From positions 1 to 7,745 of the forward strand of contig JAFYCQ010000188.1 of NCBI GenBank assembly GCA_017539635.1: a DNA stretch of 7,745 bases. Reading direction: 5' to 3'. Shown one piece after another: positions 1-6,131 of this stretch (its first letter is position 1; each line of letters starts with the position of its first letter). The notes under the pieces were generated by a model. It had not been told where the DNA came from and did not search any database. It worked only from the letters and a program-made list of their open reading frames with translations. The stretch comes from Oscillospiraceae bacterium. Its GTDB lineage: Bacteria > Bacillota > Clostridia > Oscillospirales > Oscillospiraceae. The position numbers were made by a program, and so were the translations under genes.

Positions 1-1
1 G

Positions 2-1297
2 AAAGCCGCCTCCGCCGCTAATGCCGGGGAGATCGCCGCCATCGGCATAACGAATCAGCGGGAGACCACGCTTCTCTGGGACAGGCGCACGGGAAAGCCC
101 CTTTATAACGCCATAGTCTGGCAGTGCCGCCGGACTGCGGACATCGCAGAAAAGCTGAAGGCCCGGGGCCTTTCAGACTACATAAAAAGCGCCACTGGGC
201 TTTTGCCCGCCGCCTATTTTTCCGGCACCAAGATAAAATGGATCCTGGACAACGTCCCCGGCGCGCGGGAAAAAGCCGAGGCGGGAGACGTGCTTTTCGG
301 CACGGTGGACACCTGGCTCATCTGGAATCTCACCGGAGGCAAAAAGCACCTCACCGACAGGACCAACGCCTCCCGCACCATGCTTTACAATATTAATACC
401 CTTGACTGGGACGAAAAGCTGCTCTCGGAGCTGGACATACCAAAAAGCGTCCTGCCGCAGGTTCTGCCCTCGGGGGGCGACTTCGGCGAGACGGAGATCA
501 ACGGGGTGAAAATACCAATCACCGGCGTATCCGGCGACCAGCAGGCGGCGCTTTTCGGCCAGGGGTGCTTTTCTCCCGGCGACGCCAAAAACACTTACGG
601 CACCGGCTGCTTCGCTTTGATGAACACCGGAGAAACCCCGGTAATGAGCGAAAGCGGCCTTGTAACCACCCTGGCGGCGAGCCTTCATAATGCGGAATAC
701 GCTCTGGAGGGCAGCGTTTTCATCGGCGGCGCCCTTTTCCAGTGGCTGCGGGACGAAATGGGCTTTTTTGAGGACTGCTCCATGGCCGGCCCCATAGCAA
801 AAACCGTCTCGGACAGCGGCGGGGTGTATTTCGTCCCGGCCTTCACGGGGCTGGGAGCTCCCAGGTGGGACATGTACGCCAGGGGCATGATGATAGGCCT
901 CACCCGGGGCACGACAAAGGCGCATATCGTCAGAGCCGCCGAGGAGGCCGTGGCATTTCAGGTCTCCGAGCTGATTTCCGCCATGGAAAAGGACGCAAAT
1001 CTCACCCTCAGCACCTTAAAGGTGGACGGCGGGGCCTCAAAGGATACGTTTTTGATGCAGTTCCAGTCAGACATTTTAGGCCGGGAGCTTCTGCGGCCCC
1101 GGTGCCTCGAAACCACGGCCCTGGGGGCGGCCTTTCTGGCCGGGCTTTACACCGGCTTCTGGAAAGACCGTGAGGAGCTTGCGCCCATAATAGAAGGCGG
1201 GACGCGGTTTTGTCCGAACATGCCGCCGGAGGAGCGGGAAAACCGCCTTTCAAAATGGAAGGACGCGGTGAGCCGGTCTCTGGGCTGGGCAAGATGA
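2..1297 (+). CDS. glpK: Glycerol kinase, 5'-truncated by the window edge
   Basis: This cytoplasmic enzyme of the FGGY carbohydrate kinase family phosphorylates glycerol to glycerol-3-phosphate with ATP. The frame is open from base 2, giving 431 residues; by comparison with E. coli GlpK about 67 N-terminal residues are missing, so the full protein would be about 500 aa, the usual length. Visible family motifs are GITNQRET and the WQCRRT block near the start, the FGGY signature 1 region ([13 protein letters not shown], about residues 72-84), [11 protein letters not shown] with the catalytic-base Asp at about fragment residue 179, the phosphate-binding NTYGTGCF, and the [12 protein letters not shown] block. 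The C-terminus (RSLGWAR, then TGA) is family-like, so the 3' end is intact. The His-containing loop that HPr phosphorylates in Bacilli and enterococci is not apparent; the corresponding stretch reads [15 protein letters not shown]. Start codon and promoter are outside the window. Identity is very secure. Confidence 0.97.
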   Translation, partial: KAASAANAGEIAAIGITNQRETTLLWDRRTGKPLYNAIVWQCRRTADIAEKLKARGLSDYIKSATGLLPAAYFSGTKIKWILDNVPGAREKAEAGDVLFGTVDTWLIWNLTGGKKHLTDRTNASRTMLYNINTLDWDEKLLSELDIPKSVLPQVLPSGGDFGETEINGVKIPITGVSGDQQAALFGQGCFSPGDAKNTYGTGCFALMNTGETPVMSESGLVTTLAASLHNAEYALEGSVFIGGALFQWLRDEMGFFEDCSMAGPIAKTVSDSGGVYFVPAFTGLGAPRWDMYARGMMIGLTRGTTKAHIVRAAEEAVAFQVSELISAMEKDANLTLSTLKVDGGASKDTFLMQFQSDILGRELLRPRCLETTALGAAFLAGLYTGFWKDREELAPIIEGGTRFCPNMPPEERENRLSKWKDAVSRSLGWAR

Positions 1298-1298
1298 T

Positions 1299-1330
1299 AA
1301 AACGGCAGGTCAGAAACGACCTGCCGTTTT
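1299..1330. terminator. Bidirectional intrinsic terminator between glpK and the LUD gene
   Basis: A perfect 13-bp inverted repeat, AAAACGGCAGGTC with GACCTGCCGTTTT, is separated by a 6-nt loop (AGAAAC). The arms end in A-tract and T-tract, so the hairpin carries a U-run when transcribed from either side. It begins one base after the glpK stop and lies 13 bases beyond the stop of the facing LUD gene, so it can end both convergent transcripts. Confidence 0.93.
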
Positions 1331-1343
1331 AAATTATTAAGTG

Positions 1344-1973
1344 TTAAATCCCCAGCTCGCCGGGGGCGACACAGATGTGGAACTCTCTGCCCTGGGGCAC
1401 ATGCCACACCCACATCGCGCTGTTGCAGATGCGTCCGGGGGAAAGGCAGTCGGTGCAGTAGCCGGCGCCGGCGCAGGGGGTCATGCGGTTTAAGCGCCTT
1501 GCGTTTCCGGGGCAGGCCTTCAGCTTGCACCGCTCCTTTGCGTCGGCCTCAGTTTTTACGAATTTGTTCTCCCCCACGAGGAAGTAAACGGTCTTGGGAC
1601 CGTTGGCTATGGCGGCAACTCTGTTGCCTGTGCCGTCTATGTTCAGAATGGCGCCGTTTGAGGCTATGGCGTTGGCGCCGGTTATGTAGTTGTCGGCGAA
1701 ATGGGCCTGTTTGTATATTTCTCTTATCTCCTCCGGCGTCTTGAGGGGCTCTCCCTCCTTCGGCCAGTGGCAGAAAACCGGGTTGCCTCTCTCACGAAGT
1801 GCGTCGCAGACGCCTAAGTCCTGGACGGTAACGGAGCCGCCGAAGCCGACGCTCTCCCCTTCCCCTATGGCCCAGACGACGAAATTGCCCATCTCCTCCG
1901 GCGTGTCGAAGGTGTGGACTATAAAGCCGCGCTTTTTCATATTTTCAAGGGTACGTAAAACCTCCTGATTCAT
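1344..1973 (-). CDS. LUD-domain (DUF162, LutB/LutC superfamily) protein with cysteine-rich C-terminus
   Basis: The 209-residue protein matches the stand-alone LUD family often labelled 'lactate utilization protein'. Family features are the Gly-rich VGFGGSVTV turn (about residues 42-50), the signature ANAIASNGAILNIDGTGNRVA (about 100-120, one motif) and GPKTVYFLVG. The C-terminal third holds Cys149, 154, 167, 173, 176 and 183 in the pattern TPC-x5-C-x2-C-x6-C, a possible metal or iron-sulfur site (inference). The frame stays open far upstream, but I start at the ATG at 1973 because AAGGGAG lies 8 nt before it and a strong promoter lies just upstream; the extension would run through and antisense to the coat gene. 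LutA- or LutB-like partners are not nearby, so lactate oxidation as such is unproven and the true substrate is unknown. The gene appears monocistronic and ends at the hairpin shared with glpK. Confidence 0.9.
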   Translation of the reverse strand: MNQEVLRTLENMKKRGFIVHTFDTPEEMGNFVVWAIGEGESVGFGGSVTVQDLGVCDALRERGNPVFCHWPKEGEPLKTPEEIREIYKQAHFADNYITGANAIASNGAILNIDGTGNRVAAIANGPKTVYFLVGENKFVKTEADAKERCKLKACPGNARRLNRMTPCAGAGYCTDCLSPGRICNSAMWVWHVPQGREFHICVAPGELGI

Positions 1974-2000
1974 GCTCTCAGCTCCCTTCTGTTTTACAGT

Positions 2001-2029
2001 AGTATAAACCAAAGACAGCTTTAAGTCAA
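2001..2029 (-). promoter_or_regulatory. SigA-type promoter of the LUD gene
   Basis: Read on the minus strand: -35 TTGACT (2024-2029), a 17-bp spacer, and -10 TATACT (2001-2006). Each hexamer is 5/6 to consensus with ideal spacing. The predicted transcript start is about 20 nt upstream of the ATG at 1973, leaving a short leader with the AAGGGAG ribosome binding site at 1982-1988. Confidence 0.85.
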
Positions 2030-2096
2030 TTACGGAGAAGGCACAAAATTTTCCTCCGCCGGTATAAGGCGGTATCTCCCCGGGCAAAATAGGGCC

Positions 2097-2104
2097 GAGG
2101 TGAT
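2097..2104 (+). promoter_or_regulatory. Ribosome binding site that sets a TTG start for the coat gene
   Basis: GAGGTGAT matches the complement of the 16S rRNA 3' end over eight bases. The GTG at 2100, a possible start, is part of this site and has no good Shine-Dalgarno of its own. The in-frame TTG at 2109 sits 8 nt after the GAGG core, a normal spacing, and is therefore the favoured start. Confidence 0.75.
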
Positions 2105-2108
2105 TCAT

Positions 2109-2567
2109 TTGAATAAAAGCGTAACTCTCACTCCCAAGGAGACTTCCCTGCTCACGGACCTGAGAAATCAGGAGCAGGTGTGCGTGGAAAAAACGGCCCG
2201 CTATGCCTCCCAGGCCTGCGACGGGCAGCTCAAGAACCTTTTTACCCAGATAAGCACCGACGAGGCCCGGCACGTCCAGATGATAGACCAGCTCTTCTCC
2301 GGGACGCTGCCCCAGGTAAATGCCGGCTCCTCGCCCCAGCCTCAGTTTCAGAAGAGCTCCTGCCCGCCGGAGAGCATGCAGCAGGACTCCTATCTCTGCT
2401 CCGACATGCTCTCCACGGAAAAGCACGTCTCCTCCCAGTACGACACCAGCATTTTCGAGTTCACGGACGAAAACGTCCGGGATGTGCTGAACCACATTCA
2501 GAAGGAAGAGCAGTGCCACGGAAAGAGGATATACGACTACATGGCGGCAAACGGCATGTATAACTGA
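2109..2567 (+). CDS. CotF-like spore coat protein (ferritin-like fold)
   Basis: The 152-residue protein resembles the Coat F family found on the spore surface of Bacilli and Clostridia. The most diagnostic part is residues 92-152: a helix with LSTEKHVSSQYDTSIFEF, then VRDVLNHIQKEEQCHGKRIYDYM, ending NGMYN. The N-terminal half (residues 8-64) is a similar helical hairpin, LLTDLRNQEQ through STDEARHVQMIDQLF. The two halves are joined by a Pro/Gln/Ser-rich linker (about 66-92). Each hairpin carries a Glu followed 30 residues later by ExxH: Glu22 with Glu52/His55, and Glu104 with Glu134/His137, as in diiron four-helix bundles. There is no signal peptide or membrane segment, as expected for a coat protein made in the mother cell. 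The gene stands alone, divergent from the LUD gene. I could not identify a sporulation-sigma promoter with correct spacing. A GTG start at 2100 would add three residues. Confidence 0.88.
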   Translation: MNKSVTLTPKETSLLTDLRNQEQVCVEKTARYASQACDGQLKNLFTQISTDEARHVQMIDQLFSGTLPQVNAGSSPQPQFQKSSCPPESMQQDSYLCSDMLSTEKHVSSQYDTSIFEFTDENVRDVLNHIQKEEQCHGKRIYDYMAANGMYN

Positions 2568-2572
2568 AATAT

Positions 2573-2600
2573 AAGGAGTGAGCCGTTGCGCTCACTCCTT
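2573..2600. terminator. Intrinsic terminator between the coat gene and the XRE/zinc-ribbon gene
   Basis: An 11-bp perfect stem, AAGGAGTGAGC with GCTCACTCCTT, closes a 6-nt loop (CGTTGC). On the plus strand it is followed by the T-rich tail GTTGTTATTT. It starts five bases after the coat gene stop and lies four bases beyond the stop of the opposing gene at 2605, so it probably works in both directions, better for the coat gene. Confidence 0.88.
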
Positions 2601-2604
2601 GTTG

Positions 2605-3048
2605 TTATTTCCAATGCTTTAACTGCGACAAATGGCTGTCATACAGCTTTCTCAGCTCGGATTCCGGCAGGTTTTCGGGGTTCGGCATGTGGCCGACGAT
2701 GAAGTCCAGCAGCGGCTCCTTTGATTTATAAGTAAAGCAGCCTCCGACGTAGCACCACTTGCAGTAATCCTCGTTAAAGCTGCCGTCCGTCTCGCGGCTT
2801 ATGAGCTCGTCTTCCGTAAGGGGCATACCGCAGCACTGGCAGATAAGGGTCACGGGCGAGCCCAGAAGTGTGTTTATGGAGACGTTATACTCCCGGGACA
2901 GGAGTTTGAGCGTCTCGGTGTTGGGCTGGGTCTCCCCCGTCTCCCATCGGGAAACAGCCTGCCGTGTCACCAGCACCCTTTCCGCCAGCTGCTCCTGGGT
3001 AAGGCCGTTCTTTTCCCGCAGATTTTTCAGAATTTCACAGGTTTCCAT
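2605..3048 (-). CDS. XRE-family HTH regulator fused to a zinc-ribbon domain
   Basis: The 147-residue protein has an N-terminal Cro/CI-type helix-turn-helix (about residues 5-62). LTQEQLAERVLVTRQAVSRWETG contains the family's turn and recognition helix (TRQAVSRWE, about 28-36), followed by the usual P-x-TETLKLLS segment. Residues 68-105 form a putative zinc ribbon: Cys70-x2-Cys73 in CQCCGMPL and Cys96-x2-Cys99 in YCKWCY. The C-terminal tail ends LSQLKHWK, typical of this HTH plus zinc-ribbon architecture common in Clostridia. The ATG at 3048 has GGAGGTG (3054-3060) at good spacing. The gene follows argF on the same strand but has its own promoter and a hairpin in between, so it is probably a separate unit. 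It is likely a DNA-binding repressor, possibly autoregulatory; its ligand and targets are unknown. Confidence 0.92.
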   Translation of the reverse strand: METCEILKNLREKNGLTQEQLAERVLVTRQAVSRWETGETQPNTETLKLLSREYNVSINTLLGSPVTLICQCCGMPLTEDELISRETDGSFNEDYCKWCYVGGCFTYKSKEPLLDFIVGHMPNPENLPESELRKLYDSHLSQLKHWK

Positions 3049-3077
3049 ATCGACACCTCCGTATCAGTTATGCTCAT

Positions 3078-3106
3078 ATAGTACAATAACGCCGCGATTT
3101 TGACAA
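3078..3106 (-). promoter_or_regulatory. Probable SigA promoter of the XRE/zinc-ribbon gene
   Basis: On the minus strand, -35 TTGTCA (3101-3106) and -10 TACTAT (3078-3083) are separated by 17 bp. The -35 is 5/6 and the -10 4/6 to consensus. The predicted start site lies about 20-25 nt upstream of the ATG. The -35 element and most of the spacer lie inside one arm of the inverted repeat at 3091-3135. Confidence 0.6.
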
Positions 3107-3135
3107 GCAACTGTCTGTTGCCTCAAAACCGCGGC
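3091..3135. repeat. Large imperfect inverted repeat: possible arg operon terminator and/or operator
   Basis: The arms pair as GCCGCG/CGCGGC, one mismatch (a G-U wobble in minus-strand RNA), TTTTGA/TCAAAA, a small asymmetric internal loop, then GCAAC/GTTGC around a 5-nt TGTCT loop, about 17 base pairs in all. It lies 10 nt beyond the argF stop and would form in the arg operon transcript, but what follows it (GUUAUUGUAC) is a weak U-tract for a terminator. Because it overlaps the promoter of the regulator gene at 2605-3048, it could instead, or also, be a regulator binding site. The repeat is seen directly; its role is inferred. Confidence 0.6.
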
Positions 3136-3145
3136 GCAATAGTTA

Positions 3146-4063
3146 TTACAGCTCGCCCTTCATAAGAAGATACATGATCGCCTTCTGGGCGTGGAGACGG
3201 TTTTCCGCCTCGTCGAAGATATCCAGGGCGTGCTCCTCAAAGACCTTTTCCGTTATCTCCTCTCCCCTGTGGGCGGGCAGACAGTGCTGAATCATGCAGC
3301 CGGGATTCGCCAGCGCCATTATCTCGTCGTTCACGCAGTAGATGCCGGCGAACACCTTTTCCCGCTCGGCCTTTTCAGCCTCCTGTCCCATGGACGCCCA
3401 GACGTCGGTGAAGATGACGTCCGCGCCCTCGGCGGCCTTCTTCGGGTCCTCGGTGAGCAGGAATTTGTCACCGTAACCTGCGGCGAAATCCAGCGCCAGC
3501 TTATCCGGGGAATAGGCCTTGGGAGAGGCTATCGCCACGCGCATTCCGGCCTTTAAGCAACCCACTGTTATGGAGTTTGCCATATTGTTGCCGTCGCCTA
3601 TATAGCAGGCCTTCAGGCCCTCCAGCTTTCCCTTGTGCTCTCTTATGGTCTGGAGGTCCGCCAGCACCTGGCAGGGGTGCCAGGTGTCCGTAAGGCCGTT
3701 TATGACCGGGACGGTGGAGTATTTGGCAAGCTGCTCCACCTCCTCCTGACGGAAGGTGCGGATCATGATGCAGTCGCAGTAGCGGGACAGTACTCTCGCC
3801 GTGTCCTGAATGGGCTCGCCCCGGCCCAGCTGGCTCTGGGATGAGGAGAGGAATATCCCCGTGCCCCCCAACTGATATATGCCCGTCTCGAAGGAGACGC
3901 GGGTGCGGGTGGAGTTTTTCTCAAATATCATGGCCAGCACCTTGCCGGCGGGGAAATCGTGCTTTATGCCGGCCTTTTGCTGGGCCTTAAGCATGTCGGC
4001 GGTGTCAAGTATTTTGGTTATCTGCTCCGGTGCAAGATCCAGCAGTCTGAGTAAATCTTTCAT
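3146..4063 (-). CDS. argF: Ornithine carbamoyltransferase
   Basis: This cytoplasmic enzyme transfers the carbamoyl group from carbamoyl phosphate to ornithine, giving citrulline. The 305 residues are normal family length. Carbamoyl phosphate-binding STRTR is at 51-55 and HPCQ at 129-132. The ornithine-binding DVWASMG is at 220-226 and the catalytic HCLPAHRG at 260-267, with Cys261 the active-site cysteine. These motifs distinguish it from aspartate carbamoyltransferase. Its ATG shares one base with the argD TAA stop (TAATG), with GGAGGAGG inside the end of argD, so translation is probably coupled. It is the last gene of the operon. The anabolic role follows from the neighbours; catabolic ArcB-type genes normally sit beside arcA and arcC, which are not here. 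No carAB lies in the cluster, so carbamoyl phosphate must come from elsewhere. Confidence 0.97.
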   Translation of the reverse strand: MKDLLRLLDLAPEQITKILDTADMLKAQQKAGIKHDFPAGKVLAMIFEKNSTRTRVSFETGIYQLGGTGIFLSSSQSQLGRGEPIQDTARVLSRYCDCIMIRTFRQEEVEQLAKYSTVPVINGLTDTWHPCQVLADLQTIREHKGKLEGLKACYIGDGNNMANSITVGCLKAGMRVAIASPKAYSPDKLALDFAAGYGDKFLLTEDPKKAAEGADVIFTDVWASMGQEAEKAEREKVFAGIYCVNDEIMALANPGCMIQHCLPAHRGEEITEKVFEEHALDIFDEAENRLHAQKAIMYLLMKGEL

Positions 4064-5247
4064 TATTCCTCCTCCAGGGCGGCTTTGAGTATATTGAGCC
4101 CCTCGACTATTTCTCCGTAGGTGATTACCAAAGGCGGCAGGAGCCGCAGCGCGTCCTCACCGGCGGTGAGGGCCAGAAGGCCTTTTGCAACGCATTTTTT
4201 GAGTATTTCTCCGGGGGCGGCTCCCTCCAGGACTATGCCCAGCATGAGGCCCATGCCCCGGACGGTTTTGACCCTGGGATCATTCCAGGAGAGCACCGTA
4301 TCCTTTATGTACTCGCCCTTTTTGTCCACCTCGGAAAGAAATTCATCCGTCATGGTGTCCAGCACCACGCAGCCGCCGGCGGCGGCCACGGGATTCCCGC
4401 CGAAGGTGGTGGCGTGGGTGCCGGGGGTCAGGACATTGCAGGTCTTCTCCCCGGCCATTATTCCTGCCATGGGAAGGCCGCCGGCTATGCCCTTGGCAAA
4501 GCTCACAATGTCCGGCGTTATGCCGTACTTCTGGAAGCAGAAGAGAGAGCCCGTCCTGCCAACGCCGGTCTGCACCTCGTCTATAAGGAGCAGAATATCA
4601 TGCGCTTTGCACAGAGCCTCGACTTCTTTTACATATTCCTTATCCAGGGGCAGCACGCCGCCCTCTCCCTGCACCAGCTCCATCATGACGGCGCAGACGT
4701 CGGTGGTCATGAGGGACTTCATGTCCTCGATGTCGTTGGCTTTGGCGTATTTGAAGCCCTCGGTAAAGGGGAAAAAGTAGTTGTGGAAAACGTCCTGTCC
4801 CGTGGCGGCAAGGGTGGTTATCGTCCTGCCGTGGAAGGACTGGAAGAGGGTTATTACCGTGCTCCTGCCCTGGCCGTACTTGTCGAAGGAGTATTTACGG
4901 GCGCACTTTATCATGCCCTCGTTGGCCTCTCCGCCTCCGTTGGCGAAGAAGACGTTTTTAAGTCCCGTTTTGTCCGTAAGCTTTTGGGCCAGGCGGACGC
5001 AGGGCTCGGAGTAAAAGAGATTCGATATGTGCTGTAATTTTCCCGCCTGCTCGGTTACGGCCTTCAGCCACTTTTCGTTGCCGTAGCCCAGGCAGTTAAC
5101 GCCGATGCCGGCGGCGAAATCTATGTACTTATCCCCCTCGGGGGTGTAGAGGGTGGCGCCCTCTCCCTTTTCTATCGCCACGTCGAACCGGCCGTAGGTG
5201 TGCATGACCCTTTCGCCGTCAAGTTTTTTTATCTCAGCGCTTGTCAT
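4063..5247 (-). CDS. argD: Acetylornithine aminotransferase
   Basis: This PLP-dependent class III aminotransferase converts N-acetylglutamate semialdehyde and glutamate to N-acetylornithine and 2-oxoglutarate. At 394 residues it is full length. Seen in order are FHGRT (138-142, Phe stacking on PLP), DEVQTGVGRTG (Asp223 and Gln226 contacting PLP), the Schiff-base lysine Lys252 in SFAKGIAGGLPMAG, HATTFGGNP (278-286) and the substrate-carboxylate Arg368 in LRLLPPLVIT. The PLP-phosphate loop is unusual: it reads NGGGEANE (103-110) where the family normally has NSGAEANE or NSGTEANE. The ATG overlaps the argB stop by four bases (ATGA) and has GGGAGG seven bases upstream. Position in the arg cluster supports ArgD over related ornithine or GABA aminotransferases. 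Confidence 0.96.
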   Translation of the reverse strand: MTSAEIKKLDGERVMHTYGRFDVAIEKGEGATLYTPEGDKYIDFAAGIGVNCLGYGNEKWLKAVTEQAGKLQHISNLFYSEPCVRLAQKLTDKTGLKNVFFANGGGEANEGMIKCARKYSFDKYGQGRSTVITLFQSFHGRTITTLAATGQDVFHNYFFPFTEGFKYAKANDIEDMKSLMTTDVCAVMMELVQGEGGVLPLDKEYVKEVEALCKAHDILLLIDEVQTGVGRTGSLFCFQKYGITPDIVSFAKGIAGGLPMAGIMAGEKTCNVLTPGTHATTFGGNPVAAAGGCVVLDTMTDEFLSEVDKKGEYIKDTVLSWNDPRVKTVRGMGLMLGIVLEGAAPGEILKKCVAKGLLALTAGEDALRLLPPLVITYGEIVEGLNILKAALEEE

Positions 5248-6119
5248 TTCGTTTCCTCCCGAATCATGGTGCCGGCGCCCTCGTTGGTGAGCAGCTCCAG
5301 CAGTATGGAATGGGGTATGCGGCCGTCAAGGATGTTCACGCCGTGAACTCCCCCGGCTATGGCGGCGGCGCAGCACTCTATCTTCGGTATCATGCCGCCG
5401 GAGATGACGCCGCTTTCTATGAGGCCCGGTATTTCCTCCGGGTGGATGACCTTTATAAGGGTGCTCTCGTCGTTCTGGTCCATGAAAACGCCCTTGGTGT
5501 CTGTAAGGAGGATGAGCTTTTCCGCACCTAATGCCGAGGCCAGCATGGCCGCCGCCGTATCGGCATTCACGTTGTAGGCCGTGTCGTCGTCCACGCCCTG
5601 GGCCACAGTGGCCACCACGGGGATCCTGTCGTTGCCGATGGCTCTTTTCACCACGTCCGGGTCAACGGCGACGATTTCGCCCACGAGGCCGTAATCGCAT
5701 CCGTCGCCGCGGTCAAGCTTGATCGCCTGGAACAGGGCTCCGTCAAGACCGCAGAGGCCCACGGCCCTGCCGCCCCGGCGCTGTATCGTGGCGACAAGGT
5801 TTTTGTTCACCTTGCCGCACAGAACGCTCTGCACCACGTCCATGGTCTCCTGGTCGGTGTAGCGAAGGCCGTTTATGAATCTGGCCTCCTTGCCCAGGCG
5901 AGTGAGCATGTCATTTATCTCCGGCCCGCCGCCGTGGACCAGCACCACCCGGATGCCCACCAGCTGCAGAAGCTGCACGTCGTCCATCACGGCGTCGAAG
6001 AGCTCCTGGTTTATCATGGCGTTGCCGCCGTATTTTATTACGATGACCTTTCCCCGGTACTTCTGGATATAGGGCAGCGCCTCTATAAGTGTCCGGGCTA
6101 TTTCAGCGTTGTGGTTCAT
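5244..6119 (-). CDS. argB: Acetylglutamate kinase
   Basis: This amino acid kinase family enzyme phosphorylates the gamma-carboxylate of N-acetylglutamate. It has 291 residues. Motifs are IKYGGNAM (ATP phosphate-binding Lys29), VHGGGPEI (61-68), NGLRYTD (83-89, N-acetylglutamate binding), NVNADTAAA (183-191) and GGMIPK (241-246, catalytic Lys246). The N-terminal extension with EALPYIQKYRGK resembles the mobile helix of arginine-inhibited hexameric kinases such as that of Thermotoga maritima, and TNEGAGTMI near the C-terminus fits the arginine-binding region. Since the operon has argJ, feedback inhibition would be expected at this step (inference). The start ATG at 6119 follows the argJ stop by 12 nt, and its AAGGGG ribosome site overlaps that stop codon. 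Its own stop overlaps the argD start. Confidence 0.97.
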   Translation of the reverse strand: MNHNAEIARTLIEALPYIQKYRGKVIVIKYGGNAMINQELFDAVMDDVQLLQLVGIRVVLVHGGGPEINDMLTRLGKEARFINGLRYTDQETMDVVQSVLCGKVNKNLVATIQRRGGRAVGLCGLDGALFQAIKLDRGDGCDYGLVGEIVAVDPDVVKRAIGNDRIPVVATVAQGVDDDTAYNVNADTAAAMLASALGAEKLILLTDTKGVFMDQNDESTLIKVIHPEEIPGLIESGVISGGMIPKIECCAAAIAGGVHGVNILDGRIPHSILLELLTNEGAGTMIREETK

Positions 6120-6131
6120 TATGATTGCCCC

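Noticed and set aside
124..396. Arg/His-rich 90-aa plus-strand frame inside glpK
   Set aside because: It overlaps glpK in another frame and has a composition typical of out-of-frame GC-rich DNA.
173..925. Long minus-strand open frame of 250 aa opposite glpK
   Set aside because: It is antisense to a well-conserved gene, its sequence is low in recognisable motifs, and such frames are expected where third positions are G/C-rich.
2056..2075. Short CCGCC/GGCGG inverted repeat and the pair of GGTAT repeats 10 bp apart upstream of the coat gene
   Set aside because: A 5-bp stem and 5-bp repeats are too short to rise above chance in GC-rich DNA without comparative support.
2061..2091. Possible SigG-like promoter (GGTATAA...CAAAATA) for the coat gene
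   Set aside because: Spacing between the boxes fits, but the -10 box would put the transcript start within the ribosome binding site, so the match is probably chance.
1974..2519. Upstream extension of the LUD reading frame to about 391 aa
   Set aside because: The extension runs antisense through the coat gene and the promoter region, has no family similarity, and the ATG at 1973 has both a ribosome site and a well-placed promoter.
4121..5037. Plus-strand open frames of about 207-219 aa opposite argD
   Set aside because: They are fully antisense to a conserved gene, without a ribosome site or recognisable domain; a composition effect.
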